The notes: a model not told the origin generated them from the sequence alone. DNA of 64,000 nucleotides from an uncultured Barnesiella sp. (GCA_944320995.1 CALUJQ010000004.1:51558-115557), one strand, 5' to 3'. Shown: positions 28,401 to 37,574, counted from the first letter of the stretch. Program-made: numbers and translations.

Positions 28401-30630
28401 GAATATGCAATTCTCCATCAGACCCAAGACAACCATTCAATGTATATGTATTGTATGATGAAGGTTGAGCCAATACAATTGTGTAACCATCTATTGTTCC
28501 CCGTTTTGCCTTAACAGTCACATTGACTATGGTTTCGCCATCTATTGCCATAGAGGAAGATACCAACGCTTGGTAATCGCCCTCCCATGCATTCTCAGCA
28601 AATCGATTCAGTTGCCCATTAAAAAACGAAGCTACAAGTGAAGAGTTAACACTTTTACCCACCAATCCCCCGGCTGTAACTCCACATACCGTTGCATCGG
28701 AGCGGCAATTCATGATAACACTGTTGGTCATTTGCCCTGCAATCGAGCCCGCAACCGTACCATTCACATCGCAAGAAGACGAAAGAATGAGATTACGAAT
28801 ATCGGAGGATTGAACGACACCAAACAATCCTGCATAAGATTCTTGAGCCATACGCAATCCCGATATGATATGACCGCCTCCGTCAAACAAGCCGATAAAA
28901 GGACAATTCTTACCTGCGTCTATATATCCGATAGGAATCCATTGATGAGCGGATAAATCTATATCGGCCCCCAACCTGATCGTATTATACTGAAAACTTA
29001 CCCCGTCGGCAACCAATCGCGAAAGTCCGGCCAATTGCGCAGGAGTAGTCAATACAAAATCATCTTGATTCGCGTCATACCAAGAAGTGTCGTAGTTCCC
29101 TTCGTTCCACCATGAGATATTTAAGTTACCCGACTCTTCCAAAACAGGTCCAGAATTACCCAAAGTCCATAAATTCAATAACACTCGAGCATTTGCCTCC
29201 GCTGCTTCGGTCACCCCTTCATTCAAGGCATCGACCAATACTTGTGATTGCATTTCGGCAGCTGTTTTTGCCGTCCCGTCTGTTTGCTCGGCTTCGGTAG
29301 CACAATCGTCGCGATAATAGCAGTCTTTAAAACCATATCCACCGTTGCCGGTCAAAGTTCCTACCCTTCCTGTTTCTTTTTGAAGCGAAAAAGGTAATTG
29401 CAACCACTCAAAAGCATATACATTTTCCCAATCTTCTGTTCCTACTACGCCGAATGAATCACCTTTTGTTGTTGAAATAGTAAGCGTCTGCCCGTCATCA
29501 GAAAGAGTACCGATAAACTCACAATTCACGAGATCCGATCCTTCTATACCATACAAAAAAAGAGCCCACGTATCCATTGTTCCCATATATTGTCCCGAAG
29601 GAATATGCAACAATCCATCTTCTCTTATTTTTCCCCCAAATTGGACCCGATATCCTTTAAACTGAATAAAGACGCTATCGGGATAGTTCTCCACCGGCGA
29701 AATAGTCATTTGAACACTACAAGAGTTCTCTCCCGTAGTTAGCTTATTCACGGCAGTACCCAAGAACGTACCATACCACCGACCGCTTTCCTTTTCCTTC
29801 TCAACAGAGCCATTAAACACACACAACCGGAAAGAAGAGGCATCACCTTCACCCGAAAAGCCTCCTGTATAAACTCCCGAAATCACGGCCTCGGAACAGC
29901 AATTCTCTACGATACCGCTTTCTATTCTCCCCGCAATCGAACCGGCTATATCTCCATTTATCCGGCAATCCGACGCAAACATCACATTGCGAATCTCGGC
30001 ATTCATAGCATACCCGAATAAACCGGCATACTCTCTGTCGGCGACATTCAGCCCCGAAATCGTATAGCCCCGACCATCAAATACGCCCATAAACGGCACT
30101 TGTATTGTACCGGCAGGGACCCACTCATGGGCCGACATATCCATATCGGCGCCTAACCGGACGGTAATATTCTGTAAAGTACTACCCGAAGCAATCAAAT
30201 AAGCCAATCCGGCCAACTGCTCTGGGGTCTGTAAACAATATTCCTCAGCAGGTGTACTTATCCACGAAATATCATAATTCCCTTCGTCAAGCCACGTCGA
30301 GGCAGCTTTCACAGCACGTTCTGCCGACTGTTTTGCCAACCTTTTCAATCTTTTCAACTCCTTGCCCGAAACCGCTTTGACAGGAATATCATTCTGCATC
30401 GAGCGAGGTTCCTTACAAATAATCGGTAACTCTTCTGCTACTCCGCTCTCTTGGTTATTACCAGCAATATCCGGTACCAAAGAGAGAAATTGAGGAGTCG
30501 TTTCGTTCAATACTCCCACGTGTGTCTGTACCCAATCAACTGACACAAACTTCTTTAACGGCTGATCGGCAGCCATGACCATACTAATGGCTACCAAACA
30601 TAAACTTAATAGCGTAAACCATCTTTTCAT
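25453..30630 (-). CDS. Giant T9SS surface protein with four GLUG-type repeat units
   Basis: A 1725-residue exported protein. Signal peptide MKRWFTLLSLCLVAISMVMA. Four large repeat units start near residues 115, 507, 917 and 1273, each opening with GNYD(I/T)SW, then TPAQLAGL(A/S)YLV, a D(I/M)DL(S/A) stretch and (F/Y)GGG(Y/H)xI, followed by GLUG-like blocks (AGLFG, VGGI, GSIAG). Units 1 and 2 carry an extra beta segment (LTISTTKGDSFG; VSLSGDKNQID). The C-terminus is a T9SS type A tail (VRIYPTAVSGSLYV... GVYLVRTGDCVERVVKL). Such repeats form beta-helix-like stalks in surface adhesins; ligand unknown. Base composition looks more AT-rich than the flanking core genes. Single-gene unit. Confidence 0.88.
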   Translation of the reverse strand: MKRWFTLLSLCLVAISMVMAADQPLKKFVSVDWVQTHVGVLNETTPQFLSLVPDIAGNNQESGVAEELPIICKEPRSMQNDIPVKAVSGKELKRLKRLAKQSAERAVKAASTWLDEGNYDISWISTPAEEYCLQTPEQLAGLAYLIASGSTLQNITVRLGADMDMSAHEWVPAGTIQVPFMGVFDGRGYTISGLNVADREYAGLFGYAMNAEIRNVMFASDCRINGDIAGSIAGRIESGIVENCCSEAVISGVYTGGFSGEGDASSFRLCVFNGSVEKEKESGRWYGTFLGTAVNKLTTGENSCSVQMTISPVENYPDSVFIQFKGYRVQFGGKIREDGLLHIPSGQYMGTMDTWALFLYGIEGSDLVNCEFIGTLSDDGQTLTISTTKGDSFGVVGTEDWENVYAFEWLQLPFSLQKETGRVGTLTGNGGYGFKDCYYRDDCATEAEQTDGTAKTAAEMQSQVLVDALNEGVTEAAEANARVLLNLWTLGNSGPVLEESGNLNISWWNEGNYDTSWYDANQDDFVLTTPAQLAGLSRLVADGVSFQYNTIRLGADIDLSAHQWIPIGYIDAGKNCPFIGLFDGGGHIISGLRMAQESYAGLFGVVQSSDIRNLILSSSCDVNGTVAGSIAGQMTNSVIMNCRSDATVCGVTAGGLVGKSVNSSLVASFFNGQLNRFAENAWEGDYQALVSSSMAIDGETIVNVTVKAKRGTIDGYTIVLAQPSSYNTYTLNGCLGSDGELHIPMGQQVVAKSDKTAYSTIIESELEREGELVVSLSGDKNQIDFRSTTFSELIMVLYEDNQLLGYQNRFSLPFSATRQDAESFIGGLVGEEDETFIENSYYRQGCLPDGVDDTDRVLAQDDLLSASFVTSLNTSVTEIVSSDPFVASLNRWQMGTNGPELSQEKEVATNWWTSEGNYDISWYDESQYEFTLSTPAQLAGLAYLVNTCHEFIGKTVTLANDIDLAGHLWVPIGRDSRKVGSTAVFYGYFDGGGHTIHNMTINTKAYAYAQGTSSVLSGLFGYNNGEMRNITLAEDCSVLSVATGSQSLYVGGVCGLFGGEQMDNCHNKARVEVRSLYSEVFAAGILGFDNSYKPVYNSSNAGKIVVESDYGEVFVSGLVAVNSIVQNGYNHGEISGQAPMLYVGGISADYTRVNNVYNTGKLAATGVLEDPDVTPKVSFAPIACNSVSTVENAYYDVACVVDTAGLNAKGVGMQAAEMKTADFAALLTENATALMNNDPELTSLLSWEIQAGQNSGYPVFGEGIEAGGWWTSEGNYDISWYNESLSDFEISTPAQLAGLAYLVKTGNIFAGRTITLTSDIDLAGLKWEPIGTATIPFQGNFYGGGYEIHNLYCEITSADLAIAGLFGNVWQATLSNIVLADDCFVKGSGAAYVGGIVAYVYKSVINSCISYATINFDGPRGYAGGIAGYLSSSTVQECENYGTVTADVVNTGTYMSYNIYSAGLVGYALGDIYNGEQRISLIFNSSNHADVTVHGVPDNDSFVGGAVGYITDFVWVWNNYNAADITLDGTGYVGGILGYNVISYSEIKNCYNVGSVSTTEGWAYPIAPNRYGELNNLFYLSTCVATEGSYVGEAKSADEMKSEAFAALLNDGVRTYNDMYEYSYEFLYWKVDPQLNDGYPVFTDQDPGYTAVESVKSEVRIYPTAVSGSLYVNAADAPIYIYSLAGHVVSVTEPVEGTTVIDMSGLSKGVYLVRTGDCVERVVKL

Positions 30631-30830
30631 ACTTGAATAGATTTATGATTTTATACAATAACCTTGTGAATTCTATATCTATTAAGAACTAATGGGGAGA
30701 AGGGAAACATACTCGACCTCTGTTGAATTAATCATTGATTCCCCTTTTCCTTTTATCTACAAAGGAAGGAAAAAAAACGATATATGACAACTTTTATCAA
30801 ATATTTTTTAATTAGTTTTTAACAATTAGC

Positions 30831-30865
30831 AAAAAACGGGGTAGTGTCACACAACCCCGTTTTTT
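30831..30865. terminator. Terminator after marC-like gene
   Basis: AAAAAACGGGGT (30831-30842) pairs with ACCCCGTTTTTT (30854-30865), symmetrical A and T runs, so it works on both strands. It lies 18 bases past the MarC stop. Confidence 0.85.
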
Positions 30866-30882
30866 ATATGATATGATAAAAA

Positions 30883-31476
30883 TTAAAACGATTCGAGCGC
30901 AATGGCCAAGTTCTGCAAAAACATACGCACCGAAAGGGCCAGCAGGATAATCCCGAAGAATTTACGCAGTACATAAACTCCGGTCTTCCCTAATATCCGT
31001 TCCAAAATATGGACATTGCGAATAACGATATAGATGACAATAATATTCAGTAACAGTGCCGCCAAAATACTACCCAGCCCATATAGTGCCCGCAAAGACA
31101 GCAACGTTGTGAACGAGCCTGCTCCCGCAATCAATGGAAAGACAATGGGGACTATCGATGCCGCGCCTTCGGGACCGTCGTTACGGAATATCTCGACTCC
31201 CAACAGCATCTCTATGGCCATCACAAAAATAACCAACGCACCGGCGATAGCAAACGACGAAATATCGACTTGGAACAATTCGAGAATCATGTTTCCCATA
31301 AACAGGAACGCAAGAAAAGTAATCAACGAATAAACGGCAGCTTTCCATGCAACAATATTTTGCCCTTTTTGCTTCATATCGATAATAATGGGAGTAAGCC
31401 CCGTTATATCAATCACCGCAAACAAAATAATAAATGCACTCAGAAAATCCTGAAAATTAAACGACATAATATCCAT
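30883..31476 (-). CDS. MarC family integral membrane protein
   Basis: A 197-residue inner-membrane protein with six hydrophobic segments spread over its length. FAVIDITGLTPIIIDM at 19-34 and VPIVFPLIAGAGSFTTLL near 110-127 are the paired MarC family loops. MarC proteins were once linked to multiple antibiotic resistance, a link later withdrawn; their transport role is unknown. Two start codons are possible (31476 and 31467, MSFNFQDF). Single gene, diverging from a Crp/Fnr regulator. Confidence 0.88.
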   Translation of the reverse strand: MDIMSFNFQDFLSAFIILFAVIDITGLTPIIIDMKQKGQNIVAWKAAVYSLITFLAFLFMGNMILELFQVDISSFAIAGALVIFVMAIEMLLGVEIFRNDGPEGAASIVPIVFPLIAGAGSFTTLLSLRALYGLGSILAALLLNIIVIYIVIRNVHILERILGKTGVYVLRKFFGIILLALSVRMFLQNLAIALESF

Positions 31477-31552
31477 ATTCTACACAGTTTAGGTATATTA
31501 CAAAATGAATCCGACAAGACAAGACAACACGTTCCTGCCATTTTTGCAACCA

Positions 31553-31560
31553 CAAAGTTA
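31553..31560 (-). promoter_or_regulatory. -7 box for the marC-like gene
   Basis: Minus-strand TAACTTTG fits TAnnTTTG, about 77 bases before the start; no -33. Confidence 0.4.
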
Positions 31561-31641
31561 ATGAAAAAAAAAGAAATGAATTCTTTCTAAACAAAGAAGA
31601 TGTTTTTGCTTTTAGATCGAAACATCGTGAAAAAAATTTGT

Positions 31642-31649
31642 TAGTTTTG
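31642..31649 (+). promoter_or_regulatory. -7 box for the Crp/Fnr regulator
   Basis: TAGTTTTG lies 22 bases before ATG 31671. It overlaps codons that a longer upstream frame would use, so it decides the start. No -33 match. Confidence 0.45.
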
Positions 31650-31670
31650 AAAAATCTAATCGTATCGCAT

Positions 31671-32366
31671 ATGAACAGCATGTATGATGTGTTATTACAG
31701 CTTCCTATTTTTCAGGGAGTGAGCCGAAACAAAATTTCGGAACTCATCGAGAAAATGAAATTCCATTTCCTCAAATATCCCGACAACGAAAGGATCGTTG
31801 CCGCTGGCGAAGAATGTAACCATTTGAAATTTCTTATCTCGGGAGAAATACGCTCGGAACTGATTACCCAAAACGAGAAAATGAAAATCACCGAAACGAT
31901 ACAGGCTCCCAATGTGATTGCCCCCGAACATTTGTTTGGCCGCGACACCTATTTCCCGGCCGATCTCTATGCCGTAGGAACGGTGGGTATCATGCAAATC
32001 GAAAAGCCGTCGGTAGTACAAATGTTGCAAGAAGAACCTATCTTCCTCATCAACCTGCTGAACATCCTTTCACGACGTTCGCAAAAAGCGCTCGAAAGTT
32101 TCACCGCGCTCTCGTCGAACGACCTCAAAGAGCGACTGGCTTTTTGGGTATTGAGCCTCACCCAACAAAAATCGACCGATATTCGCATCGTATGCAAACA
32201 GAAAGACCTTTATACCTTTTTCGGCGTACAACGCTCGGTCTTCCTCGCTACACTCGACGAGTTGAAAAACGACGGCATCATCGATTTCAACACCAAAGAA
32301 ATCATTATTCTCGATCGTGCCCGATTGAGGGATATGCTGTTCGGCACAAGTAAAGATGACTTCTAA
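31671..32366 (+). CDS. Crp/Fnr family transcriptional regulator
   Basis: A 231-residue regulator from ATG 31671. The N-terminal cyclic-nucleotide-binding-like beta roll spans about 15-125 (YPDNERIVAAGEECNHLKFLISGEI), followed by a long dimer helix and a C-terminal winged helix (KDLYTFFGVQRSVFLATLDELKNDGIIDF). No N-terminal cysteine cluster, so not a classic oxygen sensor. The cAMP-binding signature is not preserved, so the ligand is unknown. Its neighbours include pyruvate:ferredoxin oxidoreductase on the other strand; regulation of that gene is a guess. Single gene. Confidence 0.9.
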   Translation: MNSMYDVLLQLPIFQGVSRNKISELIEKMKFHFLKYPDNERIVAAGEECNHLKFLISGEIRSELITQNEKMKITETIQAPNVIAPEHLFGRDTYFPADLYAVGTVGIMQIEKPSVVQMLQEEPIFLINLLNILSRRSQKALESFTALSSNDLKERLAFWVLSLTQQKSTDIRIVCKQKDLYTFFGVQRSVFLATLDELKNDGIIDFNTKEIIILDRARLRDMLFGTSKDDF

Positions 32367-32383
32367 AACGCCATACTCTTGAT

Positions 32384-32416
32384 AAAAAACGGGACCGATA
32401 AAGTCCCGTTTTTTTA
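32384..32416 (+). terminator. Terminator of the Crp/Fnr regulator
   Basis: AAAAAACGGGAC (32384-32395) with GTCCCGTTTTTTT (from 32403); strong stem with a T run, 17 bases past the stop. Confidence 0.88.
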
Positions 32417-32435
32417 TCTTTCTCCCTCAAAGCAA

Positions 32436-32466
32436 GAAACCCCGGCACATGATGTACCGGGGTTTC
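32436..32466 (-). terminator. Hairpin after nifJ
   Basis: GAAACCCCGG (32436-32445) pairs with CCGGGGTTTC (32457-32466), 25 bases past the nifJ stop. The T run on the minus strand is weak (TTGCTTTG). Confidence 0.7.
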
Positions 32467-32491
32467 TGTATCGAAAGGATTGACAGTACTC

Positions 32492-35400
32492 TTAATCTTC
32501 TTGTTCTACGCCCCATTGTTGTTTAGCCAGACGACGGTAGTTGTTGTAACGCCATTTAGCGTTGTCCTCGGCGGCTTGGAACAATTCGGCAGCTTCGGCA
32601 GGATATTGCTTCATTACCGATGCAAAACGGACCTCACCTTTCAAGAAGTCTTGGAACTTCGACCAGTCGGGTTCTTTGCTGTCGAGCGTGAAGGGGTTCT
32701 TGCCCTCGGCTTCCAACTCGGGGTTGTAACGCCACAAGTGCCAGTAACCACAAGCTACGGCAGCAGCCTCTTCGGCTTGCGATTTACCCATACCGGCTTT
32801 CAAGCCGTGGTTGATACAGGGTGCGTAAGCGATGATAATCGACGGACCGTTGTAGGCCTCGGCTTCGCGGATAGCTTTCAAGGTCTGAGCTTGGTCGGCG
32901 CCCATAGCGATTTGTGCGCAATATACATATCCGTAGGTCGAAGCGATAAGACCGAGGTCTTTTTTGCGAACGCGTTTGCCGGCAGCGGCAAATTTGGCGA
33001 TAGCACCCACAGGAGTGGCTTTGGAAGCTTGTCCACCGGTATTGGAGTAAACTTCGGTATCAAGAACCAAGATATTTACATTCTTACCCGAAGCCAATAC
33101 ATGGTCGAGGCCACCGAATCCAATGTCGTACGAAGCACCGTCGCCACCGATAATCCACTGCGATTTCTTGATGAGGTATTGGCTCAACGAGGCGATCTCC
33201 TTGCAGATTTCGCACTTGTCGGCATTAGCCTTCACGATAGGTGTGATTTGAGCTTCGAGTTCGATCGAACGTTCGGTATTGTCCTTATCGGCAATCCATG
33301 CGGCGAACAGTTCTTTGGTTTCGTCCGGGCAATTGTCGCTTTCGATAGCCTGAGTCATCAGTTTTACCAGACGGTCGCGCATCTTCTCAACGGCCAAGGT
33401 CATACCCAAGCCAAACTCGCAGAAGTCCTCGAACAACGAGTTGGCCCAAGCGACACCTTTACCCTTTTCATTGGTGGTATAGGGAGTCGAAGGGATAGAA
33501 CCCGAATAGATCGAAGAACAACCGGTAGCGTTGGATACCATTTCACGGTCGCCGAAGAGTTGAGAGATAAGTTTTACATACGGCGTTTCACCGCAACCCG
33601 AGCAGGCTCCCGAGAATTCGAACAGCGGAGTGGCGAATTGCGAATTCTTCACATTCGATTTAATATCTACCAAGTGTTGCTTGCTCTTCACATTGTCGGC
33701 GCAATAGTCCCAACGGGGAGCTTCGCTCAACTGGCTTTCGAGGTCGGCCATCGACAGGGCTTTGCCATTTTTGTTACCCGGACAAACATCTACGCAGTTG
33801 CCGCAACCCAAGCAGTCGAGCACATCGACCTGCATGCGGAAGTGCATACCTTTCATCGTTGCGGGGACTTTCATCTCGAGCGTCTCACCGGCTTTGAAAG
33901 GCGATGCGGCCAATTCGTTCTCGTCGAGGACAAACGGGCGAATCGAAGCGTGAGGACATACATAAGCGCACTTGTTACATTGGATACAGTTCTCGCCGTT
34001 CCATACGGGCACAAAGGCCGATACTCCACGTTTTTCATATTTGGCAGTTCCGGCAGGCCAAGTACCATCTTCGATACCCGAGAAGGCCGAAACGGGCAGA
34101 TCGTCGCCGGCTTGTGCATTGATCACTTTCACCACGTTTTCTACAAAAGCGGGTGCTTTGCTTTCGGCTTTTTCGTCATCGGGGAGATTGGCCCATGCAG
34201 CATCGACCGTCACTTGTTCATACTCACCACCACGATCTACGGCAGCATAGTTCTTGTTCACCACATCTTCGCCCTTCTTGCCATAAGACTTCACGATGAA
34301 CTTCTTCATTTGCTCGATAGCCAAATCTACGGGAATAACCCCCGTGATACGGAAGAATGCCGATTGAAGGATCGTATTGGTACGGTTGCCCAAACCGATC
34401 TCTTGTGCAATCTTTGTAGCGTTGATTGTATAGAACGAGATATTTTTTTGAGCCAACGTGCGTTTTACGTTGTTGGGCAGGTGTTTTACCAACTCGTCGG
34501 CCGTCCAGATCGTATTCAGCAAGAAAGTACCGTTCTGACGGATACCGCGCAATACATCGTACATGTGCAGATAGGCTTGTACGTGGCAAGCTACGAAATT
34601 GGGGGTATTTACCAAATAGGTCGAGCGAATGGGGGTATCGCCGAAACGCAGGTGCGAGCAGGTGAAACCACCCGATTTCTTCGAGTCGTAGGAGAAGTAG
34701 ACTTGGCAATATTTGTCGGTATTGTCGCCGATAATCTTTACAGAATTTTTGTTGGCGCCTACCGTACCGTCGGCGCCCAAGCCATAGAATTTAGCCTCGA
34801 AAATACCTTCGCCACCCAATGCCAACTCCTCTTTCGGAGGGAGCGAGGTGAAGGTAACATCATCGACGATACCGATGGTAAAGTGGTTTTTGGGTTCGGG
34901 CAAGGCCAAATTCTCATATACCGACAGGATTTGAGTCGGAGTGGTATCTTTCGAAGCCAAACCGTAGCGACCGCCTATGATAAGCGGGGCATCGGCTTTA
35001 CCATAGAATACATCTTTCACGTCGAGGTACAACGGCTCGCCGTTTGCTCCCGGCTCTTTGGTGCGGTCGAGTACAGCCACACGTTTGGCAGTCTTAGGCA
35101 TGGCCGACAGGAAGTGTTCGGCCGAGAAAGGACGGTACAGGTGAACAGCCACCAAACCTACCTTCTCACCCTTGGCCATCAAATAGTCGATAGCTTCACG
35201 GGCAGCCTCGGTAACCGAACCCATAGCGATAATCACGCGGTCGGCATCTTCGGCACCATAATAGTTGAACAGGTGGTAATCACGGCCTGTGATCTTGTTA
35301 ATCTCTTGCATATAGTCTTCCACGATAGCGGGCACAGCTTCGTAATATTTGTTGGAAGCCTCACGATGTTGGAAGAATGTATCGGGGTTCTCGGCCATAC

Positions 35401-36055
35401 CACGCATAACCGGAGTCTCGGGATTCAAAGCACGGGCACGGAACTCGGCCAACGCCTTTTGGTCGATAAGCGGAGCCAAATCTTCGTTCTCGAGGGCTTC
35501 GATTTTTTGAATCTCATGCGATGTACGGAATCCGTCGAAGAAATTGATAAAAGGTACTCTCGAACGAATCGTAGACAAGTGTGCTACACCGGCCAAATCC
35601 ATTACCTCTTGTACCGATCCTTCGGCCAACATGGCAAAACCGGTTTGACGGGTTGACATCACATCTTGGTGGTCACCGAAAATAGAGAGCGAGTGAGATG
35701 CCAACGTACGAGCCGACACGTGGAATACGCAGGGGAGCAATTCTCCGGCAATCTTGTACATATTGGGAATCATCAACAGAAGTCCTTGTGACGCCGTGTA
35801 AGTGGTCGTTAATGCACCAGCCTGCAACGAACCGTGAACGGCTCCGGCGGCTCCACCCTCCGATTGCATCTCCTGTACGAGAACTGTCTCGCCGAAGATA
35901 TTTTTACGTCCGGCAGCAGCCCATTCGTCCACATACTCAGCCATCGTCGATGACGGAGTGATAGGATAGATGGCAGCCACCTCAGAAAACATATACGAGA
36001 TATGTGCTGCGGCTTGATTACCATCGCATGTCAAAAATTTTTTCTGTTTACTCAT
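32492..36055 (-). CDS. nifJ: Pyruvate:ferredoxin (flavodoxin) oxidoreductase
   Basis: A 1187-residue one-chain PFOR that oxidises pyruvate to acetyl-CoA and CO2 and reduces ferredoxin, central to anaerobic metabolism. Domain order is complete: pyrimidine-binding domain at the start (SSTMAEYVDEWAAAG), gamma domain, a ferredoxin domain with two 4Fe-4S motifs CIQCNKCAYVCPH (about 690) and CLGCGNCVDVCPG (about 745), and the thiamine diphosphate domain with GDGASYDIGFGGLDH and NTGGQASKATP near 970-1010. Single polypeptide length matches the family. The start is 47 bases after the upstream ATPase stop, with no clear promoter between them. Confidence 0.98.
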   Translation of the reverse strand: MSKQKKFLTCDGNQAAAHISYMFSEVAAIYPITPSSTMAEYVDEWAAAGRKNIFGETVLVQEMQSEGGAAGAVHGSLQAGALTTTYTASQGLLLMIPNMYKIAGELLPCVFHVSARTLASHSLSIFGDHQDVMSTRQTGFAMLAEGSVQEVMDLAGVAHLSTIRSRVPFINFFDGFRTSHEIQKIEALENEDLAPLIDQKALAEFRARALNPETPVMRGMAENPDTFFQHREASNKYYEAVPAIVEDYMQEINKITGRDYHLFNYYGAEDADRVIIAMGSVTEAAREAIDYLMAKGEKVGLVAVHLYRPFSAEHFLSAMPKTAKRVAVLDRTKEPGANGEPLYLDVKDVFYGKADAPLIIGGRYGLASKDTTPTQILSVYENLALPEPKNHFTIGIVDDVTFTSLPPKEELALGGEGIFEAKFYGLGADGTVGANKNSVKIIGDNTDKYCQVYFSYDSKKSGGFTCSHLRFGDTPIRSTYLVNTPNFVACHVQAYLHMYDVLRGIRQNGTFLLNTIWTADELVKHLPNNVKRTLAQKNISFYTINATKIAQEIGLGNRTNTILQSAFFRITGVIPVDLAIEQMKKFIVKSYGKKGEDVVNKNYAAVDRGGEYEQVTVDAAWANLPDDEKAESKAPAFVENVVKVINAQAGDDLPVSAFSGIEDGTWPAGTAKYEKRGVSAFVPVWNGENCIQCNKCAYVCPHASIRPFVLDENELAASPFKAGETLEMKVPATMKGMHFRMQVDVLDCLGCGNCVDVCPGNKNGKALSMADLESQLSEAPRWDYCADNVKSKQHLVDIKSNVKNSQFATPLFEFSGACSGCGETPYVKLISQLFGDREMVSNATGCSSIYSGSIPSTPYTTNEKGKGVAWANSLFEDFCEFGLGMTLAVEKMRDRLVKLMTQAIESDNCPDETKELFAAWIADKDNTERSIELEAQITPIVKANADKCEICKEIASLSQYLIKKSQWIIGGDGASYDIGFGGLDHVLASGKNVNILVLDTEVYSNTGGQASKATPVGAIAKFAAAGKRVRKKDLGLIASTYGYVYCAQIAMGADQAQTLKAIREAEAYNGPSIIIAYAPCINHGLKAGMGKSQAEEAAAVACGYWHLWRYNPELEAEGKNPFTLDSKEPDWSKFQDFLKGEVRFASVMKQYPAEAAELFQAAEDNAKWRYNNYRRLAKQQWGVEQED

Positions 36056-36102
36056 CTTTTCTTGTTATTAAGTATTAATATTGTTTTTTCTCTTTTCTCA
36101 AA

Positions 36103-37281
36103 TCAGTACACAAATCCGAACAACCACAGCGGTATTAAGTTTTCGCTGCCGATTCTCAAATCGTCTATCGCATAATAGAACCGGGGATTGATACGGTTGC
36201 GGGGGACATTGCCCTGCACTCTGAACAAATGCTCTCTGTTTACCAAAAACTGCGCATTCTTACTCCCCATATTCAACCGGTTATCCTTGTGCAACGTGTT
36301 GTAGAAAAAGGTCTCACGAACCGACTGTGCATCGACTTGAACCGAACGGTTGGAATATATAATATTGGTATTGTGCATATAGACCATGGCCGGTTTCTTG
36401 GGAAACTCTTCGCCCTCGCGATACAGCATATTGATGAGACGGGCATCTTTCAGGCTTTTGATGTAATTCATCACCGTTGCCCTCGACACCTGTATCTTTT
36501 TGCTCAACTGGCTTACATTGGTCGGAGCCGGCGATTGAACCGACAACAGGTACATCAAACGCCGCACCTTGGGGAGATATGACAACTCGATCTGCTTGAT
36601 CAACAGAATATCTACCTCCATAATCATGTTGATATTCTTCACCAGATTCTCCGAAAAATTGGATTTGTCGAGGAAAAAAGGATAATATCCATGATGCAAA
36701 TATCCCGGGAAATAGTCCAGTGGATTCACCCGCATACATATCTCTTGGGCTATGGCCCTATGATTGGCGATAATATCGTCCAGCGAATAAGAGGGGAAAT
36801 GGGTCGAAGCCATTAAATTGAGGTACTCCCGGAATGAGAACCCCCTCAAATTGTACGAATCGACCAAACCGGCCAACACGGGATTTTCGTCCTTCAATCG
36901 CATGACCGACGAACCGGAGAAAATAATTTTCAACTCGGGGAAATTGTCATAACAGTATTTCAACTCCTCCGACCAGCCGGGATACTTAAATACCTGATCG
37001 ATAAGCAGGACCCGACCGCCTTGACTGTAAAAACGCCCGGCAAACTCTCTGAGGGTGTGCTCCGTAAAATATAGATTATTGAGATTGATGTATAAGCACG
37101 ACCTGTCCAAGCCGTAATTTTCTTTGGCATATTGCAGTAAAAACGTGGTCTTTCCTACCCCTCGACTACCTTTTATACCTACCAAACGGCTGTTTTTGTC
37201 GATTTGATACATCAGGTCGCGCTTGACCGGCGACTCTACATGCTCGACAAGATACTTGTGCGTTCTGTAAAACGATTCCAC
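36103..37281 (-). CDS. AAA_14/DUF4143-type ATPase with altered Walker B
   Basis: I place the start at GTG 37281: a TATCTTTG -7 box occupies 37310-37303 and AGGAGAG sits 7 bases before this GTG; the longer TTG frame begins inside the box. The 392-residue protein has Walker A GIKGSRGVGKTT (about 35-46) and a Walker B read as VLLIDQVF, where the usual DE is DQ, so the catalytic Glu is replaced. A sensor IIFSGSS follows, then a winged-helix region (VSQLSKKIQVSRATVMNYIKSL), and a C-terminal DUF4143-like domain. This group is common in Bacteroidetes; its role is unknown. It is upstream of nifJ but the link is unclear. Confidence 0.82.
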   Translation of the reverse strand: MESFYRTHKYLVEHVESPVKRDLMYQIDKNSRLVGIKGSRGVGKTTFLLQYAKENYGLDRSCLYINLNNLYFTEHTLREFAGRFYSQGGRVLLIDQVFKYPGWSEELKYCYDNFPELKIIFSGSSVMRLKDENPVLAGLVDSYNLRGFSFREYLNLMASTHFPSYSLDDIIANHRAIAQEICMRVNPLDYFPGYLHHGYYPFFLDKSNFSENLVKNINMIMEVDILLIKQIELSYLPKVRRLMYLLSVQSPAPTNVSQLSKKIQVSRATVMNYIKSLKDARLINMLYREGEEFPKKPAMVYMHNTNIIYSNRSVQVDAQSVRETFFYNTLHKDNRLNMGSKNAQFLVNREHLFRVQGNVPRNRINPRFYYAIDDLRIGSENLIPLWLFGFVY

Positions 37282-37302
37282 GGCTTCTCTCCTAACAGGG
37301 TG

Positions 37303-37334
37303 CAAAGATAATAAAAATGGGCTATTTTGGCAAG
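37303..37334 (-). promoter_or_regulatory. Promoter of the AAA ATPase gene
   Basis: Minus strand CTTG (37334-37331), 20 bases, TATCTTTG (37310-37303). With transcription from about 37296 the leader is only about 15 bases, pointing to the GTG at 37281. Confidence 0.65.
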
Positions 37335-37516
37335 CCGACTTTGCAATTTATGATAAAATAGAGCCTTTCTCCTTATTTTTTAACATCATTTCAAAGTTGG
37401 GATTATCAACTCAAATACCTCTTCCAAGTTCTTTTTCGACCTATTTAAAAGAAACTGCAAGACCGGTATTTTCTCCCTAACCGTCCAAAATCCCGTAAAG
37501 CAGAGGGCAAACAAAA

Positions 37517-37545
37517 AGCGGACTTCCCGCACGGGGAGGTCCGCT
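37517..37545 (-). terminator. Terminator of the OmpA porin-like gene
   Basis: AGCGGAC (37517-37523) pairs with GTCCGCT (37539-37545), extended by CCC/GGG, followed on the minus strand by TTTTTG. It lies 30 bases past the stop. Confidence 0.78.
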
Positions 37546-37574
37546 CTTATCTTTTTTTTTGATTTATACGACTC

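Noticed and set aside
32480..35656. Open frame of 1058 codons on the plus strand, opposite nifJ
   Set aside because: It mirrors nifJ exactly, starts near its stop and has no recognisable protein motif; long antisense frames are a by-product of the codon use of nifJ.
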